DNA from: Pteria penguin | Lineage: Eukaryota > Mollusca > Bivalvia > Pterioida > Pteriidae | NCBI GenBank assembly: GCA_035048485.1 | Contig: CM068592.1 | Span: 38,076,001-38,140,000, forward strand | Direction of reading: 5' to 3' | Length of the DNA: 64,000 nt | Shown here: positions 61,565-64,000 of the stretch, one piece after another | Layout: every line of letters starts with the position of its first letter | Numbering within the stretch: the first letter of the stretch is position 1 | Program-made: the position numbers and the translations under genes | The notes under the pieces: model-generated | What the model was told of the DNA's origin: nothing | Seen by the model: only the letters and a program-made list of their open reading frames with translations | Databases searched by the model: none

Positions 61565-64000
61565 TGCTCTGTTTTACAGAAATTTTACATGTATATCTAG
61601 ATTATTTAGTAAAACATACATGTCACTTGCAGTTCTGCTGTCTGAGGGCGGTTTGTAAATGTTGTAATAAAACTGATTACACAGAAAGCAACAAAGTGAT
61701 CTGTGTTCTCCTGCTTATGATTAGGAGTAGGTACGGAAATACTGGTTAACCATCTATATTCAGTTTAAAAATCCCGATGCAATTGAGGCGCGCGATCGTC
61801 GCCATATTGGATTTCTACGTTGGACATGTTCGGTGGTCATAGAAAATAATTACCCAATCATATTATCGTCTTCCGGTCAATACATATCACATAAAGTATT
61901 TTTGAATCGTAAGTAATTTCAGTGGTTTATAATCAATCAATCAATTTCAGAATCTTAACAAAGGTATAATAAAATAAAATAATATACACTGATAAGAATT
62001 ACCTATGAACGCTCTAAAATCATACCGTTTTCTATGTACATTTACATAGAAATTGATCAGATATACCGTCGAAGTCCAATGTTTTGGCAGAAAGCCTTGT
62101 CTTGTAGAATTCACTTCGGACAGAATGGCCGCATTACGCGTTCGGTCAACTAGTAAATGAGAGCGAGGCTAATAATAGGTTGCGTACTCCATCAGTCCAG
62201 TGATGTATCATCAATGGACGCCAACAGAATAGCTAACAAGAGATAGTGATCCATCACGCTTCGTATTACATGTCCACTCATCTTAACCAGGCACATCACA
62301 TAATTATCATGCAGCATTGTTATTCATCAAACTGATTTCATTTTGATCTTAACTTCTGTCCTGAAAGAAAGCATTAGTTTTCATGATAGAAAACAAAGTC
62401 TCCTCCACGAATCCATTTTAATTTGTAGATTGTTTGGAAGAAATTTTAGTCCCAAAGTTACAGGCGCATGATGACGAAGAATAGAATATTAAATCATTTA
62501 CTTGACCTTTTGTTATTGTTCCCCGTCCGTCGTCTTTCATCGTGTTATAATATTTGAACAATTTTCTTCTTAGAGGACGAAAGGCCAATTGCCGCAGAAT
62601 TTTCTAAGATGCATCCTTGAGATAAGAACATAAATGGTATAATTCATAAAATATTTGCCCTTAGATTTAAGTGATAGGGCATACATAATCTGTCAAAGAG
62701 GCAAATTATCAAAAATCTGTTATTTTCTATATAACAAACTGAATAAGGTTTAGAAAGATCCTAAAATCTTGCACTACAATTATTAAATTCAGCACCCTGG
62801 AATAGGGATTCAGACTGATTGGACAGGGGTTAAATGATCATTTGCATGTTGTGTTCATGAGTTTATGAATTACAATTTTCTTCTGCACTCCAGGTGAAGT
62901 TCTGAAGTTTTGAAATCTAGATGCATGTATAGAGAGGAAACAGGAAAAGTTACTGACTCAGCCGTATAACAGAGGTGATCGCGGTAGTATTATATTTATG
63001 ACTATTTTTGGGAACGTGAAGTCAACTGCTTGACTTCTGCTAAATGATAATGGGACTGTCAGATTAATACGTTGATGGATGAAACAGTAGTTAAAAATCG
63101 TGTAACAGAAGAAAATACCAAATCAGTAAACAGAAAAACAAATAGAAATCAGATCAAAGAACATCTACGAAAGTATAAACATGAAATACCCTGCGGTTAA
63201 TCTAATCTCAAAATTCAAAAATATATAGAAAGTATTGTGTATGATTCCAACATCAAGACAAATGTCAACCGAAAGTTAAGAATTGTGGTGAGATTCATCC
63301 CAAAAGTCCTCTAGAAACTTGTCAAATCCGGTAGATATATGCTATCGAATCCGGTATTGTCAAAAAGGTAAAGGCAATCAGTCTATGTTGATATGTCGTC
63401 CCAAAATGTCGGTTAATATTTTGAAAAGAGAAGATCTCTATCTGCACGAGATACCCATATCTCCTCCATAATCTTCTCAGTGATCATTTCAGAAGTCCCC
63501 TTATCATTGTATGAGTAGCATCATGGCAAGTATCATAGCCATACGGACGAAATCTTTAAAGTATACCATATAAATTGTGAAATGAAAATGCCACAGACAG
63601 GAGAGAACAATATGATGTTACCCATTTAAGGGAACTTGATAATACGAAACTTGAAAGCGTCACGTTTGTCATAAAGAAATTGTATAAAGAAACATCCTTA
63701 ATTTACAGGAGTAGATCGAGGTACGAAGAGGAAGAGGTGTATTATTTATCACGAGCGCCATTGGATAGATGACGGTCCGATGATCCTTAAAATCGGGATT
63801 GTCGATTGACCAAATATCAAATTGTATGTAATGTAGAAAGGATAAGCTAAATGTTTCTCTCTGTTGAGGAGCAGACACTGTATGAATGCTTCATCGTATG
63901 AGTATAGATGTCAGACAGAAGTGGCGCGAAGTTAGTACACATTGTAATGCTGACAATATGCAAAAGCACGAAAATATTATCTTCAAGAGATTCCAACATA
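61565..64000. other. Intergenic, no gene seen
   Basis: No gene recognised. At 62935-62995, 'aaaagttactgactcagccg' faintly resembles the 3' end of the 17.6/58.5-kb retroelement ('gaggagttaccggctcag'), so an old related copy may lie here. Confidence 0.4.

Overview
The window is eukaryotic nuclear DNA: AT-rich, very repeat-rich, with one intron-containing gene. The gene's protein, several degraded non-LTR reverse transcriptase fragments, TA-flanked MITEs, and a GCTCACCTGAGCC-type dispersed repeat that I associate from memory with bivalves together suggest a marine bivalve mollusc or a close lophotrochozoan. The species cannot be read from the sequence.

Gene content. The only gene I can reconstruct with confidence is cullin-2 (CUL2) on the minus strand, from the ATG at 49021 to the TAG ending at 26024. 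It has 18 coding exons, all joining in frame to a 745-residue protein, the same length as human CUL2. It carries the C-terminal neddylation motif with its lysine at residue 689. The first coding intron (48329-48902) has every hallmark of a minor-class AT-AC (U12) intron; the other 16 are GT-AG. One further possible coding exon (55342-55545, minus) is weak. The rest of the window shows no convincing protein gene.

Layout. 1-9.8 kb: intergenic DNA with a 30-bp minisatellite of about 61 units (3.14-4.97 kb) and small G-run foldback repeats. 9.8-11.7 kb: a 47-bp minisatellite split by a 0.55-kb foldback element. 11.7-17.2 kb: a decayed short-unit array and a 2.6-kb GCTCACC-type dispersed element. 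17.2-21.3 kb: a 24-bp array ('gtcagaccatacacctgg') interrupted by two retrotransposon fragments, then a 46-bp array and a (TA)n tract. 22-26 kb: no features. 26.0-49.0 kb: CUL2. 49.4-52.5 kb: a dead LINE fragment leading into a 64-bp minisatellite of about 41 units, itself hit by a 162-bp MITE. 52.5-64 kb: intergenic DNA with small inverted-repeat elements and a second copy of the 17.6-kb retroelement 3' end.

Most notable observation. Inside CUL2, four intronic minisatellites are amplified exon-intron junctions: the 3' ends plus splice donors of exons 10, 15 and 17, and the splice acceptor plus 5' end of exon 8. A fifth array (60-bp unit, 28.9-31.6 kb) shares a donor-containing core with the exon-15 array. 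Each array abuts its parent exon, so the gene carries dozens of decoy splice sites fused to genuine coding sequence. Most minisatellite units in the window also contain a short perfect or near-perfect palindrome, suggesting a common amplification route.
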